From: CAZAQB01 sp964487155
GTDB lineage: Bacteria; Pseudomonadota; Gammaproteobacteria; Nitrococcales; Nitrococcaceae
Assembly (NCBI GenBank): GCA_964487155.1
Contig: CAZAQB010000086.1
Coordinates: 1 to 14,226 of the forward strand
Length of the DNA: 14,226 bases
Direction: 5' to 3'
Shown one piece after another: positions 1-6,305 of the stretch. The notes beneath the pieces are model-generated. The model saw nothing but the letters and a program-made list of their open reading frames with translations. It did no database searches and was not told the origin of the DNA. Numbering within the stretch: the first letter of the stretch is position 1; each line of letters opens with the position of its first letter. A program made the position numbers and the translations under genes.

Positions 1-40
1 AGTCGATGATCTTACTGTCAATCTTGATCGCCATGGTCAT
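1..40 (-). CDS. nrdJb: Probable NrdJb, N-terminal fragment (gene runs off the window)
   Basis: Only the first 13 codons are in the window; they read MTMAIKIDSKIID from an ATG at 40. The gene lies downstream of nrdJ on the same strand. The class II ribonucleotide reductase of Pseudomonas is known to be split into NrdJa and NrdJb, and this start resembles the beginning of NrdJb-type proteins as I remember them. The upstream NrdJ here also ends without the usual C-terminal cysteine-rich tail, which fits a split enzyme. A second in-frame ATG at 34 could be the real start; neither has a strong ribosome-binding site. The identification rests on context plus a very short peptide, so it is tentative. 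Confidence 0.5.
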   Translation of the reverse strand, partial: MTMAIKIDSKIID

Positions 41-162
41 TTCTCGCTCGCCCTTTTGGGGGTGGCCGGAGTTGGTGGCCGTTGGTTCGTTTTGGCTTCC
101 GGCGGCCGCTCCGAGGAAAATCATCGCGGCTGAAACCGCTCCTGCATGGGGCGCCTTCGGCA

Positions 163-245
163 GGCGTAGGCCGGATAAGGCGCGTGGCGCCGCATGCGGC
201 ATCATGCGGGATCGCCGGATGCGCTTCGCTTATCCGGCCTACGCC
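163..245. repeat. Pair of inverted REP elements (BIME-like) between nrdJ and nrdJb
   Basis: A perfect 17-bp inverted repeat (ggcgtaggccggataag at 163-179 and its complement at 229-245) frames the block. Each side is itself an imperfect hairpin headed by GTAG. The plus-strand unit spans about 167-197, with inner stem GGCGC/GCGCC. The minus-strand unit spans about 214-243, with GCCGGAT pairing to ATCCGGC around a small GCG-CTT-CGC hairpin. GTAG-headed hairpins in opposite orientations are the hallmark of REP/BIME elements mobilised by RAYT (Y1-type) transposases. The sequence is strikingly like the enterobacterial REP motif. The block begins 11 bp after the nrdJ stop and may protect the mRNA 3' end or weaken expression of the next gene. 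Confidence 0.85.
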
Positions 246-256
246 ACTCCATCAGC

Positions 257-3200
257 TCAGAACTTGCCGTAGTAGCCCTCCTTGAGGGCGTCGTAGAGGT
301 TGGCGGCGGTGTGGATCTCGCCGTCGTATTCCACCTCTTCGTTGCCCTTGGCCTCGATCACCCGGCCGTCGTCCAGGGTGAAGCGGTAGACGGTGTTCTC
401 CAGGTCCTTCTCTTTCACCAGCACGCCCTGGAAGGCCTCGGGGTTGAAGCGGAAGGTGGTGCAGCCCTTCAGACCCTGCTGGTAGGCGTAGCGGTAGATG
501 TCCTTGAAGTCCTCGTAGGGGTAGTCCGTGGGCACGTTGGCGGTCTTGGAGATGCTGGAGTCGATCCAGCGCTGGGCGGCCGCCTGGATGTCCACGTGCT
601 GCTTCGGGGTGACATCGTCCGCCGTGATGAAATACTCCGGCAGGTTGCGGGTCTCGGCCTCCATGGCCGGCAGCGCCTCCGGGTCCACCAGGTGGCGGTA
701 GGCCAGCAGCTCCATGGAGTAGACGTCCACTTTCTCCTTGGTCTTGCGCCCCTCCCGGATGACGTTGCGGGAGTAGTGATGGGCGAAGCTCGGCTCGATG
801 CCGTTGCTGGCGTTGTTGGCGAGCGACAGCGAGATGGTGCCGGTGGGGGCGATGGAGCTGTGGTGGGTGAAGCGCCCGCCGCGCTCGGCCAGAGCCGCCA
901 CGAGGTCGGGCTCCTGCTCGGCCACCTGCTGCATGTAGCGGCTGTAGCGGGCCCACAGCACCCGGCCGGGGACCTTGTCCCCCGCCTTGTAGCCGTCGTC
1001 GGCCAGCTCGGGGCGCCAGGCCAGCATGCGCGGGGTGATCTCGAACTCTTCATCCATGATCGGGGCCGGGCCCTTCTCCTCGGCCAGGGACAGCGCCGTG
1101 CGCCAGCCCTCCAGGGCCATCTCCCGGGAGACCCGCTCGGTGAACTCCAGGGAATCCGCCTCGCCGTAGCGCATGCGCAGCATGGTCACGGTGGAGCCCA
1201 GACCCAGAAAGCCCATGCCGTGGCGGCGCTTGCGGAAGATCTCGTTGCGCTGCTGCTCCAGGGGCAGGCCGTTGATCTCCACGACGTTGTCCAGCATGCG
1301 GGTGAACACGGAGACCGCCCGGCGGAATTCCTCCCAGTCGAAGTGGGCCCGGTCGGTGAAGGGCTCACGCACGAACTTGGTCAGGTTGACGGAGCCCAAA
1401 AGGCAGGCGCCGTAGGGGGGTAATGGCTGTTCGCCGCATTGCCCGGTGACGAGGCCGTTGAAGATCACGGTGTTGTGATCGGCCTGGGTGGTATCGAACA
1501 CGGCCTCGCGACCCGCCGGCAGGATCTCGGCAATCCTGCTGGCGAAACGCTGGGTCTTGCGCAGGACCTTGTGCTTTACCCACTCGCGATACTTGTCATT
1601 CTTGTAGTCCAGCAGGAAGCCGATCTCGTCCATGAAGGTTTCCCGGGATTCGCCGTCGATGATCAGCTCGTAGTCGGCCTGACAGTCGTAGTCACGCATA
1701 CCGCCCATGCCGTCGGGCAGCTGGCGCGAGCCGGCTTCGCGCCGCGCCCGGAGACGGCAGAACACCCCGAAATTGGCCAGCAACATCTGCACGTCCCTGA
1801 GCAGATCGCGGTAGCTGGATGCCAGCCTGACCGAGCAGCTCTGGCTCTTTCCGGAGATATTGACCGTGCCGTCCGCCTGGAACAGCGCTCGCAGATAGCC
1901 CTTGACGCAGGCCTCGGAGCCGCGCCAGATCACCTCCGGCACCTTGAGCTTGCTCTCTTTGGTAAAGCCGTAATGTTCCAGAACCCGCCGGAGCAGCACC
2001 GAACGGATGCACAGGTGGTTTCGCTCGGCTACCGCCACCGGCGATACCCGGTAGACGCGAGCCGTCTTCGACACGTCCGCTATCAGCGAATTGATGTACG
2101 CCGCGACCGCATCGGCCAGACGCCGTTCTTCGTTCCAGAAATTGACAATAACGGCCTCGTTTCCGCTTCCTCGGTTGGTGAAGTGACCGTCACCGGTGAT
2201 CAATCCCAGAAGCACGCCGAGTTGTTCCGCGCCCTCGGTACCGAACTGGCCCTTCCCCGACTGCACCAGGACTTCGTCGCCGGGCTTTAGATCCCGGAGC
2301 TTGAGCTTGCCGCGACGGGTGTAGAAGTCGTGCCAGGCGGTGGCCTTAATCTCGTAGCCGTCCTCCGTGACGACCCGATAGACGTCCGCCTGGCGGGCGG
2401 TCATGAAGGCGGGTTTCGCCGGGCGGCGGACAGTGCCCCGCTCACGCTCACCGAGCGCCCGGCGGTCGACGGTGGCTTCCAGCGGTTCCCCTGAGTTGTG
2501 CAGGTCGCCGATTCGCACCAGGCCATGCTGGGTGTGCAGCCGCGTGTCCGCCGTGACGCACGGGTTGGTGGCCCGGATGTCCTCGCAGAACCAGTTGTTG
2601 TTCATCTCGTTGACGCGGTCGATGAGGATGAACCCGGGCTCGGCGAAGTCGTAGGTGGAGCTCATGATCATGTCCCAGATGCGCTGGGCCTTGATCGTCT
2701 TGTAGATGCGGCAGGCCACCAGGCCGTCGCCGCGGGTGACGTAGCCGTTCTTGTGGGGCCACTCGCGCCACTGCACCTGGCTCGGGTCGTCGAGGTCGAG
2801 ATCCTCGGCCTCGGCTTCCTGCTCGTTGATGGGGAAGGCGAGCGGCCAGTCGCCGCCCTGCTCCACCGCCTGCATGAACTCGTCGGTGATCAGCAGCGAG
2901 AGGTTGAACTGGCGCAGCCGGCCGGCCTCGCGCTTGGCGCGGATGAAATCCATGACGTCGGGGTGGCCGACGTCGAAGGTGGCCATCTGGGCGCCGCGCC
3001 GGCCGCCGGCGGAGGACACCGTGAAACACATCTTGTCGTAGATATCCATGAACGACAGCGGCCCGGAGGTGTAGGCGCCGGCGCCGGAGACGTAGGCCCC
3101 GCGGGGCCGCAGGGTGGAATAGTCATACCCGATGCCGCAGCCGGCTTTCAGCGTCAGCCCCGCCTCATGGACCTTGCGCAGGATGTCGTCCATGGAATCG

Positions 3201-3535
3201 CCGATGGTGGCGGAGACCGTGCAGTTGATGGTGGACGTGGCGGGCTTGTGCTCCCAGGCGCCGGCGTTGGAGGTGATGCGCCCGGCGGGAATGGCACCGT
3301 GGCGCAGCGCCCACAGGAACTGCTCGAACCACTTGGCCTTGGCTTCCTCGGTGGTCTCGACGTCGGCGAGCGCCCGGGCGACCCGCTGGTAGGTCTCGTC
3401 CACGGTGCCATCGATGGGATCGCCTTCCTTGGTCTTGAGGCGGTACTTCTTGTCCCAGATGTCCGCCGAAGCGGGCTGGATCGGAATCTCTGCGACGGCG
3501 CTGGGCAGGGCGCGCACGTTGGCGGCGGTCTTCAT
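257..3535 (-). CDS. nrdJ: Adenosylcobalamin-dependent (class II) ribonucleoside-diphosphate reductase, large chain, intein-containing precursor
   Basis: Reduces ribonucleotides to deoxyribonucleotides in the cytosol using a B12-derived radical. The precursor is 1092 residues with an intein at 326-699; splicing would leave 718 residues, near the family length. Visible marks (precursor numbering): first redox cysteine in INCTVS at C105; radical site N-P-C-G-E, where Cys700 follows the intein; second redox cysteine C711, eleven residues on, the same spacing as in known class II enzymes; APTGTIS and NGIEP motifs near the C-terminus. I chose the ATG at 3535 because GGGAGGAA lies just upstream. A GTG at 3562 in the same frame would add nine residues but lacks a site. 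The chain ends in GYYGKF with no cysteine-pair tail, matching Pseudomonas-type NrdJa, whose remainder is a separate NrdJb. A promoter is seen at 3664-3691. Confidence 0.95.
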   Translation of the reverse strand: MKTAANVRALPSAVAEIPIQPASADIWDKKYRLKTKEGDPIDGTVDETYQRVARALADVETTEEAKAKWFEQFLWALRHGAIPAGRITSNAGAWEHKPATSTINCTVSATIGDSMDDILRKVHEAGLTLKAGCGIGYDYSTLRPRGAYVSGAGAYTSGPLSFMDIYDKMCFTVSSAGGRRGAQMATFDVGHPDVMDFIRAKREAGRLRQFNLSLLITDEFMQAVEQGGDWPLAFPINEQEAEAEDLDLDDPSQVQWREWPHKNGYVTRGDGLVACRIYKTIKAQRIWDMIMSSTYDFAEPGFILIDRVNEMNNNWFCEDIRATNPCVTADTRLHTQHGLVRIGDLHNSGEPLEATVDRRALGERERGTVRRPAKPAFMTARQADVYRVVTEDGYEIKATAWHDFYTRRGKLKLRDLKPGDEVLVQSGKGQFGTEGAEQLGVLLGLITGDGHFTNRGSGNEAVIVNFWNEERRLADAVAAYINSLIADVSKTARVYRVSPVAVAERNHLCIRSVLLRRVLEHYGFTKESKLKVPEVIWRGSEACVKGYLRALFQADGTVNISGKSQSCSVRLASSYRDLLRDVQMLLANFGVFCRLRARREAGSRQLPDGMGGMRDYDCQADYELIIDGESRETFMDEIGFLLDYKNDKYREWVKHKVLRKTQRFASRIAEILPAGREAVFDTTQADHNTVIFNGLVTGQCGEQPLPPYGACLLGSVNLTKFVREPFTDRAHFDWEEFRRAVSVFTRMLDNVVEINGLPLEQQRNEIFRKRRHGMGFLGLGSTVTMLRMRYGEADSLEFTERVSREMALEGWRTALSLAEEKGPAPIMDEEFEITPRMLAWRPELADDGYKAGDKVPGRVLWARYSRYMQQVAEQEPDLVAALAERGGRFTHHSSIAPTGTISLSLANNASNGIEPSFAHHYSRNVIREGRKTKEKVDVYSMELLAYRHLVDPEALPAMEAETRNLPEYFITADDVTPKQHVDIQAAAQRWIDSSISKTANVPTDYPYEDFKDIYRYAYQQGLKGCTTFRFNPEAFQGVLVKEKDLENTVYRFTLDDGRVIEAKGNEEVEYDGEIHTAANLYDALKEGYYGKF
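1439..2560 (-). mobile_element. Intein with LAGLIDADG homing endonuclease inside NrdJ
   Basis: A 374-residue in-frame insertion between NrdJ residues ATNP and CGEQPLPPYG. Intein-numbered blocks: block A starts with Cys1 (CVTADTRLHT); block B TAWH has Thr74 and His77; endonuclease motifs LGLITGDGH (118-126, acidic Asp124) and LRALFQADGTV (223-233, Asp230); block F VFDTTQADHNTVIFNG (354-369, His362); block G LVTGQ just before extein Cys. Both endonuclease aspartates are present, so homing activity may be intact. The usual C-terminal His-Asn is replaced by Gly373-Gln374. Inteins ending in Gln are a known splicing-competent minority. Hand counts of two sampled 60-base lines gave 52% and 58% GC, against 67% in one flanking host line, which suggests later acquisition. 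Confidence 0.93.
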
Positions 3536-3601
3536 CGGTTCCTCCCGGGGAATTCTGTCCACACCTTGGACGACGTCACGCTGGACAGGCAGTTAGCGCC
3601 C

Positions 3602-3610
3602 TTTTCCACA
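3602..3610 (+). promoter_or_regulatory. DnaA-box-like site in the nrdJ leader
   Basis: TTTTCCACA fits the DnaA box consensus TTWTNCACA exactly. It lies between the predicted nrdJ transcription start and the start codon. DnaA control of ribonucleotide reductase genes is established for E. coli nrdAB; here it is only an inference from one 9-bp match. Confidence 0.35.
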
Positions 3611-3639
3611 GGCTGCCAACAGGCTCATCCACCGTCTGC

Positions 3640-3653
3640 CCCAACATGTTGGG
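3640..3653. promoter_or_regulatory. 14-bp perfect palindrome at the nrdJ transcription start
   Basis: CCCAACATGTTGGG is a perfect palindrome covering roughly +3 to +18 of the predicted nrdJ transcript, a typical position for a repressor operator. It could instead form a small hairpin at the 5' end of the mRNA. It does not look like an NrdR box, so the binding protein is unknown. Confidence 0.4.
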
Positions 3654-3663
3654 TGCCGCAACG

Positions 3664-3691
3664 ATACTAGCCCATAGATATAGGATGTCAA
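3664..3691 (-). promoter_or_regulatory. sigma70-like promoter of nrdJ
   Basis: On the minus strand, TTGACA (3691-3686) is followed after 16 bp by TAGTAT (3669-3664). This is a perfect -35 hexamer with a good -10, and predicts a start near 3657 and a leader of about 120 nt. The spacer holds CTATATCTAT, which partly resembles an NrdR box, but no second box at the usual spacing is seen. Confidence 0.6.
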
Positions 3692-3720
3692 CGCTGCGAT
3701 TAGACGCGGGAGGCAGCCCC

Positions 3721-3736
3721 CGGGGAGGCCTCCCCG
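3721..3736. promoter_or_regulatory. 16-bp GC palindrome between divergent promoters
   Basis: CGGGGAGGCCTCCCCG is a perfect palindrome placed between the -35 boxes of the minus-strand nrdJ promoter (3686-3691) and the plus-strand small RNA promoter (3760-3765). The position suits a shared operator. No matching regulator is recognised. Confidence 0.3.
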
Positions 3737-3759
3737 AGGCACCCGGGCAGTACACACCC

Positions 3760-3788
3760 TTGACAGCTGCATCACTCATGTATAGGTT
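3760..3788 (+). promoter_or_regulatory. Promoter of the candidate small RNA
   Basis: TTGACA at 3760-3765 is a perfect -35. The -10 is either TATAGG (3781-3786, 15-bp spacer) or TAGGTT (3783-3788, 17-bp spacer). Either places the start at about 3793-3796, at the base of the first hairpin of the candidate RNA. The -10 is mediocre, so confidence is moderate. Confidence 0.5.
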
Positions 3789-3792
3789 TTGC

Positions 3793-3893
3793 ATCGAGGC
3801 GGCGGGATAGCTGCCTCCTCCCCCAACCTCAGCGATGATCGGTCGTACCCTGCGACCAACTGGGCCGGAATCCCCTTCCGGCCCTCTTTTTTT
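3793..3893 (+). ncRNA. Candidate small RNA, about 100 nt, three hairpins with intrinsic terminator
   Basis: The plus strand has a promoter, three consecutive stem-loops and a T-run, with no credible coding start. Hairpin 1: GAGGCGGC (3796-3803) pairs with GCTGCCTC (3810-3817), one G-U pair, loop GGGATA. Then comes an open C-rich stretch TCCTCCCCCAACC (about 3817-3829) that could pair with Shine-Dalgarno sequences. Hairpin 2: GGTCGTA (3841-3847) with TGCGACC (3851-3857), loop CCC. Hairpin 3 is the terminator. The layout matches a trans-acting bacterial small RNA. The GGGA loop could also be a CsrA/RsmA contact. I do not recognise a named family (not 6S, 4.5S, tmRNA or RNase P). It diverges from nrdJ. 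Confidence 0.55.
3862..3893 (+). terminator. Rho-independent terminator of the candidate small RNA
   Basis: GGGCCGGAA (3862-3870) pairs perfectly with TTCCGGCCC (3876-3884) around a TCCCC loop, and is followed by TCTTTTTTT (3885-3893). The T-run lies only on the plus-strand side, so it terminates plus-strand transcription. The patatin gene on the minus strand ends 69 bp further on and would not use it. Confidence 0.85.
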
Positions 3894-3961
3894 GGACAAC
3901 GCTCAGAGGCGACCGACTCCAGGCCGCCTGCCTCACCGAAACCGATTCGCCGTGGATCCGC

Positions 3962-5212
3962 TCAGCAGACGTCGGCGGGCGGGTGCGGCACCCGGTAGGC
4001 CCGGGCGTGCTCTTCCAGACCCAGGAAACGCCGCAGCTGGGGCTCCCGGCGCAGGGCGTCGTGGTAGCCGAGATCGATCAGCGCCCGGCAGTAGCCGCGC
4101 TCGAACAGCAGATAGCTGAGAATCACCGACTCGCCGCTGGCGCGGCTAGCCCCGGTGCCGCGCAGGAAGAAGCGCATGGAGGCCGGCAGCTCGTGGCCGA
4201 AATGCCCGGCCAGGGCCGCCGGCGACACGCTGGGGCGGATCACGAAGGCCTCCACCGGCCGCAGCGCCAGGGCCCCCGAGCCGTGCTGCCCGGGGGGCAG
4301 CAGCTCGAGCGTGCTGTTGATGCGCTCCAGGCGTTCCAGGTCACTCTCCAGGCTGTCGATGAAGGCGCTGTTGAATACGTGGCCGGCGACGTCCGCCAGG
4401 CTCGGCGCCGTGTCGTCGCCGCCCCCGGCCGGCGTCGGGCTGGCGCTGACACCGATCACGAGCACCCGCCGGGCCCCCAGGTGCAGCGCCGGACTGATGG
4501 GCGCGATCTGGCGTACGGCGCCGTCGCCGTACCAGCGCCCGCCGAGCCTCAGCGGGGGAAAGATGCCGGGAATGGCCGCGGACGCCATCAGGTGACGTCG
4601 GTCGATCACTGCCGGCTGCCCGCTGCGCCGGGCGCGGCGCCAGGGGCTGAGTTCGGGAGCGCCCTGGTAGAACGCCACCGACTCCCCCTGGCGGTAGCAG
4701 GAGGCGGTGACGCTCAGTGCCCGCAGCATTCCGGAGTCCACTGCCTGGTGGATGCGCCCGAAGCGGATGGTGCGCTCGATCAGCTCTTCCAGCGGGCTGT
4801 TGTCCAGCAGCGACTCAGGGCGCCGGACCCCCAGCCCGCCGAAAAACAGGGCGCCCAGCCAGCGCCCGGCGTTGAGCGACAGGTGGCCGAAGCCGGTGCG
4901 GTAGACGTCGCAGGCGCGAAAATCCCGCCAGACCGCTTCCAGGCCGCGCACGCCGGCCCGGAAGCGGTGGGCGTAGCTGGCCAGGGCGGCCGCGTTAATG
5001 GCACCGGCCGAGGTGCCGCAGAGAATCTGGAACGGTGTCGGCGAGCCCGGCGGCAGCAGGTCGGCGACCGCCTTGAGCACCCCCACCTGGTAGGCGGCAC
5101 GGGCGCCTCCCCCGGACAGGATCAGGCCGGTGCAGTCCGGGGCGGTGTCCGCCGGCCCGGTCTTCTGCCCTCCAGACGGCGCGTCCCTCGGCCGGCGCAT
5201 CCTGTAGACCAT
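3962..5212 (-). CDS. Patatin-like phospholipase (serine lipid hydrolase)
   Basis: A patatin-family acyl hydrolase of 416 residues, expected to hydrolyse phospholipids or other acyl lipids with a Ser-Asp dyad. Numbering from the ATG at 5212: the oxyanion loop SGGGARAAYQ is near residue 33; the nucleophile elbow GTSAG has Ser68; MASAAIPGIFPP follows near 210; and the catalytic Asp230 sits in GDGA. No signal peptide or membrane segment is obvious, so it is probably cytoplasmic or membrane-associated. I prefer the ATG at 5212, which has GAGGAG about 8 nt upstream, over an in-frame GTG at 5266. It is transcribed alone, ends 69 bp from the small RNA terminator, and has REP copies upstream. The substrate cannot be read from the sequence. 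Confidence 0.9.
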   Translation of the reverse strand: MVYRMRRPRDAPSGGQKTGPADTAPDCTGLILSGGGARAAYQVGVLKAVADLLPPGSPTPFQILCGTSAGAINAAALASYAHRFRAGVRGLEAVWRDFRACDVYRTGFGHLSLNAGRWLGALFFGGLGVRRPESLLDNSPLEELIERTIRFGRIHQAVDSGMLRALSVTASCYRQGESVAFYQGAPELSPWRRARRSGQPAVIDRRHLMASAAIPGIFPPLRLGGRWYGDGAVRQIAPISPALHLGARRVLVIGVSASPTPAGGGDDTAPSLADVAGHVFNSAFIDSLESDLERLERINSTLELLPPGQHGSGALALRPVEAFVIRPSVSPAALAGHFGHELPASMRFFLRGTGASRASGESVILSYLLFERGYCRALIDLGYHDALRREPQLRRFLGLEEHARAYRVPHPPADVC

Positions 5213-5333
5213 AAGCCCGCTCCTCGGCCTCCTCCCCTTGAGTATCGGCAACGCCGCCGCGGGCACAATGCGGGAAAGTTCAGAGCCGGTTGCGGGGGCG
5301 CCCGTGCCGTGAGAGCGGCCTTTCCATGGTGCA

Positions 5334-5376
5334 AAGACGGTGGGCTTCGCTTTGCTCTGCCCACCCTACGCGGGCT
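5334..5376 (-). repeat. REP-like palindromic element, copy 1
   Basis: A 43-bp unit identical to the copy at 5481-5523. GGTGGGC (5339-5345) pairs with GCCCACC (5359-5365) around an AT-richer TTCGCTTTGCTCT loop. Read on the minus strand, the hairpin is preceded by GTAG, the head signature of REP elements. Confidence 0.85.
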
Positions 5377-5381
5377 TTGGC

Positions 5382-5480
5382 ACGGCGCCTGCGGTCGGGC
5401 CTGCTGTGGCAGCGGCTTGAGCCGGTACGGCCGCGCACAAGGGACACCATGGTTCTGGGTGGGAACGGCGCCTGCGGTCG
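5382..5480. repeat. Spacer between REP copies, bounded by a 16-bp direct repeat
   Basis: ACGGCGCCTGCGGTCG occurs at 5382-5397, just after REP copy 1, and again at 5465-5480, directly before REP copy 2. The REP units therefore sit in a larger partly duplicated block. No coding potential is supported here. Confidence 0.6.
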
Positions 5481-5523
5481 AAGACGGTGGGCTTCGCTTT
5501 GCTCTGCCCACCCTACGCGGGCT
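5481..5523 (-). repeat. REP-like palindromic element, copy 2, overlapping the cysH stop
   Basis: Identical over 43 bp to copy 1, in the same orientation, 147 bp away. Its edge covers the last two bases of the cysH stop codon as read on the minus strand (TAG at 5524-5522). The hairpin would follow the cysH reading frame immediately in the mRNA. Confidence 0.85.
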
Positions 5524-6259
5524 AGACCTGCTCGTGCAGGCCGCACTCGCGCTTCAGGCCGAAGAAGCGGGTTTCCTCCTCGGTCATGCCCTCCGCCAGG
5601 GGGGCGGTGGTATGCACATCGCCGATGGAGACGTAGCCCTGGTGCCACAAGGGGTGATAGGGAAGGCTGTGGCGCTGCAGGTAGGCGTAGATGTCCCGGT
5701 CGGTCCAGTCGATGATGGGGTGGACCTTGAACCGCCCGTTGCGCTTGACCACGACCGGGAGATCGCTGCGGCTGCTGGCCTGCGCGCGGCGCAGGCCGGA
5801 CAGCCAGGCCCGCGCCCCAAGCTCGCGCAGGGCGCGCTGCATGGGCTCCACCTTGTTGATGCGGTTGTAGCGCTCGATGCCCTCCAGGCCCTGCTCCCAG
5901 AGCCGGCCGTAGCGCGCCTCCTGCCAGGCCGGGCTGAGCTCGGAGCGGTACACGTGCAGGTTGAGGTCGAGGCGCTGGGTCAGCTCGTCGATGAACCGGT
6001 AGGTCTCGGGAAACAGGTAGCCGGTATCCACCAGCACCACGGGGATGTCCGGGCGCAACCGGGTCACCAGATGCAGCATGACCGCCGACTGGGACCCGAA
6101 GCTGGAGCTCAGCACGATGCGCCGGCCGTAGGTCTCCAGCGCCCAGGCCACGCGCCCCTGCGCCGAGCGCTGTTCAAGCTCCCGGCTGAGGGCGTCCGCG
6201 TCGTGTCGCGGGCTCTCCGCGCGTGAACCCGGCGCCAGCGCGCCTGGTGAGGCTGTCAT
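5522..6259 (-). CDS. cysH: Phosphoadenylyl-sulfate (PAPS) reductase, thioredoxin-dependent
   Basis: Reduces PAPS to sulfite with thioredoxin in assimilatory sulfate reduction, in the cytoplasm. The protein is 245 residues, close to E. coli CysH (244). Visible motifs: nucleotide-binding PP-loop SSSFGSQSAV (51-60); DTGYLFPETY (78-87); WLSGLRRAQASSR (152-164), the PAPS contact region; catalytic KRECGLH near the C-terminus with Cys239. That is the only cysteine, so the iron-sulfur cluster cysteines of APS reductases are absent and PAPS rather than APS is the expected substrate. The ATG at 6259 has GGGGAG about 11 nt upstream. Other cys genes are not adjacent. A strong hairpin sits in the leader at 6286-6305. 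Confidence 0.96.
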   Translation of the reverse strand: MTASPGALAPGSRAESPRHDADALSRELEQRSAQGRVAWALETYGRRIVLSSSFGSQSAVMLHLVTRLRPDIPVVLVDTGYLFPETYRFIDELTQRLDLNLHVYRSELSPAWQEARYGRLWEQGLEGIERYNRINKVEPMQRALRELGARAWLSGLRRAQASSRSDLPVVVKRNGRFKVHPIIDWTDRDIYAYLQRHSLPYHPLWHQGYVSIGDVHTTAPLAEGMTEEETRFFGLKRECGLHEQV

Positions 6260-6285
6260 GCCGTTGGCTCTCCCCTGCGATGCGG

Positions 6286-6305
6286 GGCTCCGGATCCCCG
6301 GAGCC
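6286..6305 (-). promoter_or_regulatory. Hairpin in the cysH leader
   Basis: GGCTCCGG (6286-6293) pairs perfectly with CCGGAGCC (6298-6305) around a 4-base loop, in the 143-bp gap between ydfG and cysH and only about 26 bp before the cysH start. There is no T-run on either strand, so it is not an intrinsic terminator. It may affect cysH mRNA stability or translation. No riboswitch architecture was recognised. Confidence 0.4.

Noticed and set aside
194..1423. Long plus-strand open frame (409 codons) opposite nrdJ
   Set aside because: It is rich in Gly, Val, Leu, His and Gln in the pattern of a complementary shadow of a GC-rich gene, and the minus strand encodes an unmistakable reductase.
2498..3670. 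390-codon plus-strand open frame opposite the nrdJ N-terminal half
   Set aside because: Shadow of the reductase gene; no motif and no ribosome-binding site.
3670..3685. NrdR box in the nrdJ promoter spacer
   Set aside because: CTATATCTAT matches only part of the NrdR core, and the second box expected at fixed spacing is missing, so I do not call it.
3536..3961. Cobalamin riboswitch controlling nrdJ
   Set aside because: The minus-strand leader of about 120 nt is too short and I find no B12-box-like conserved segment.
5213..5266. 18-residue N-terminal extension of the patatin-like protein from a GTG
   Set aside because: The ATG at 5212 has a good Shine-Dalgarno sequence and the added residues are not part of the conserved domain.
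5334..5523. CRISPR array or transposon ends
   Set aside because: Only two repeat copies with a long spacer, each copy palindromic with a GTAG head; this fits REP elements and not a CRISPR or an insertion sequence.
3983..6226. 747-codon plus-strand open frame
   Set aside because: It runs opposite both the patatin-like gene and cysH and straight through two REP copies. Its composition is that of a mirror frame, with no recognisable domain.
5522..6259. APS reductase with an iron-sulfur cluster
   Set aside because: The protein has a single cysteine (Cys239); the cluster cysteines needed in APS reductases are absent.
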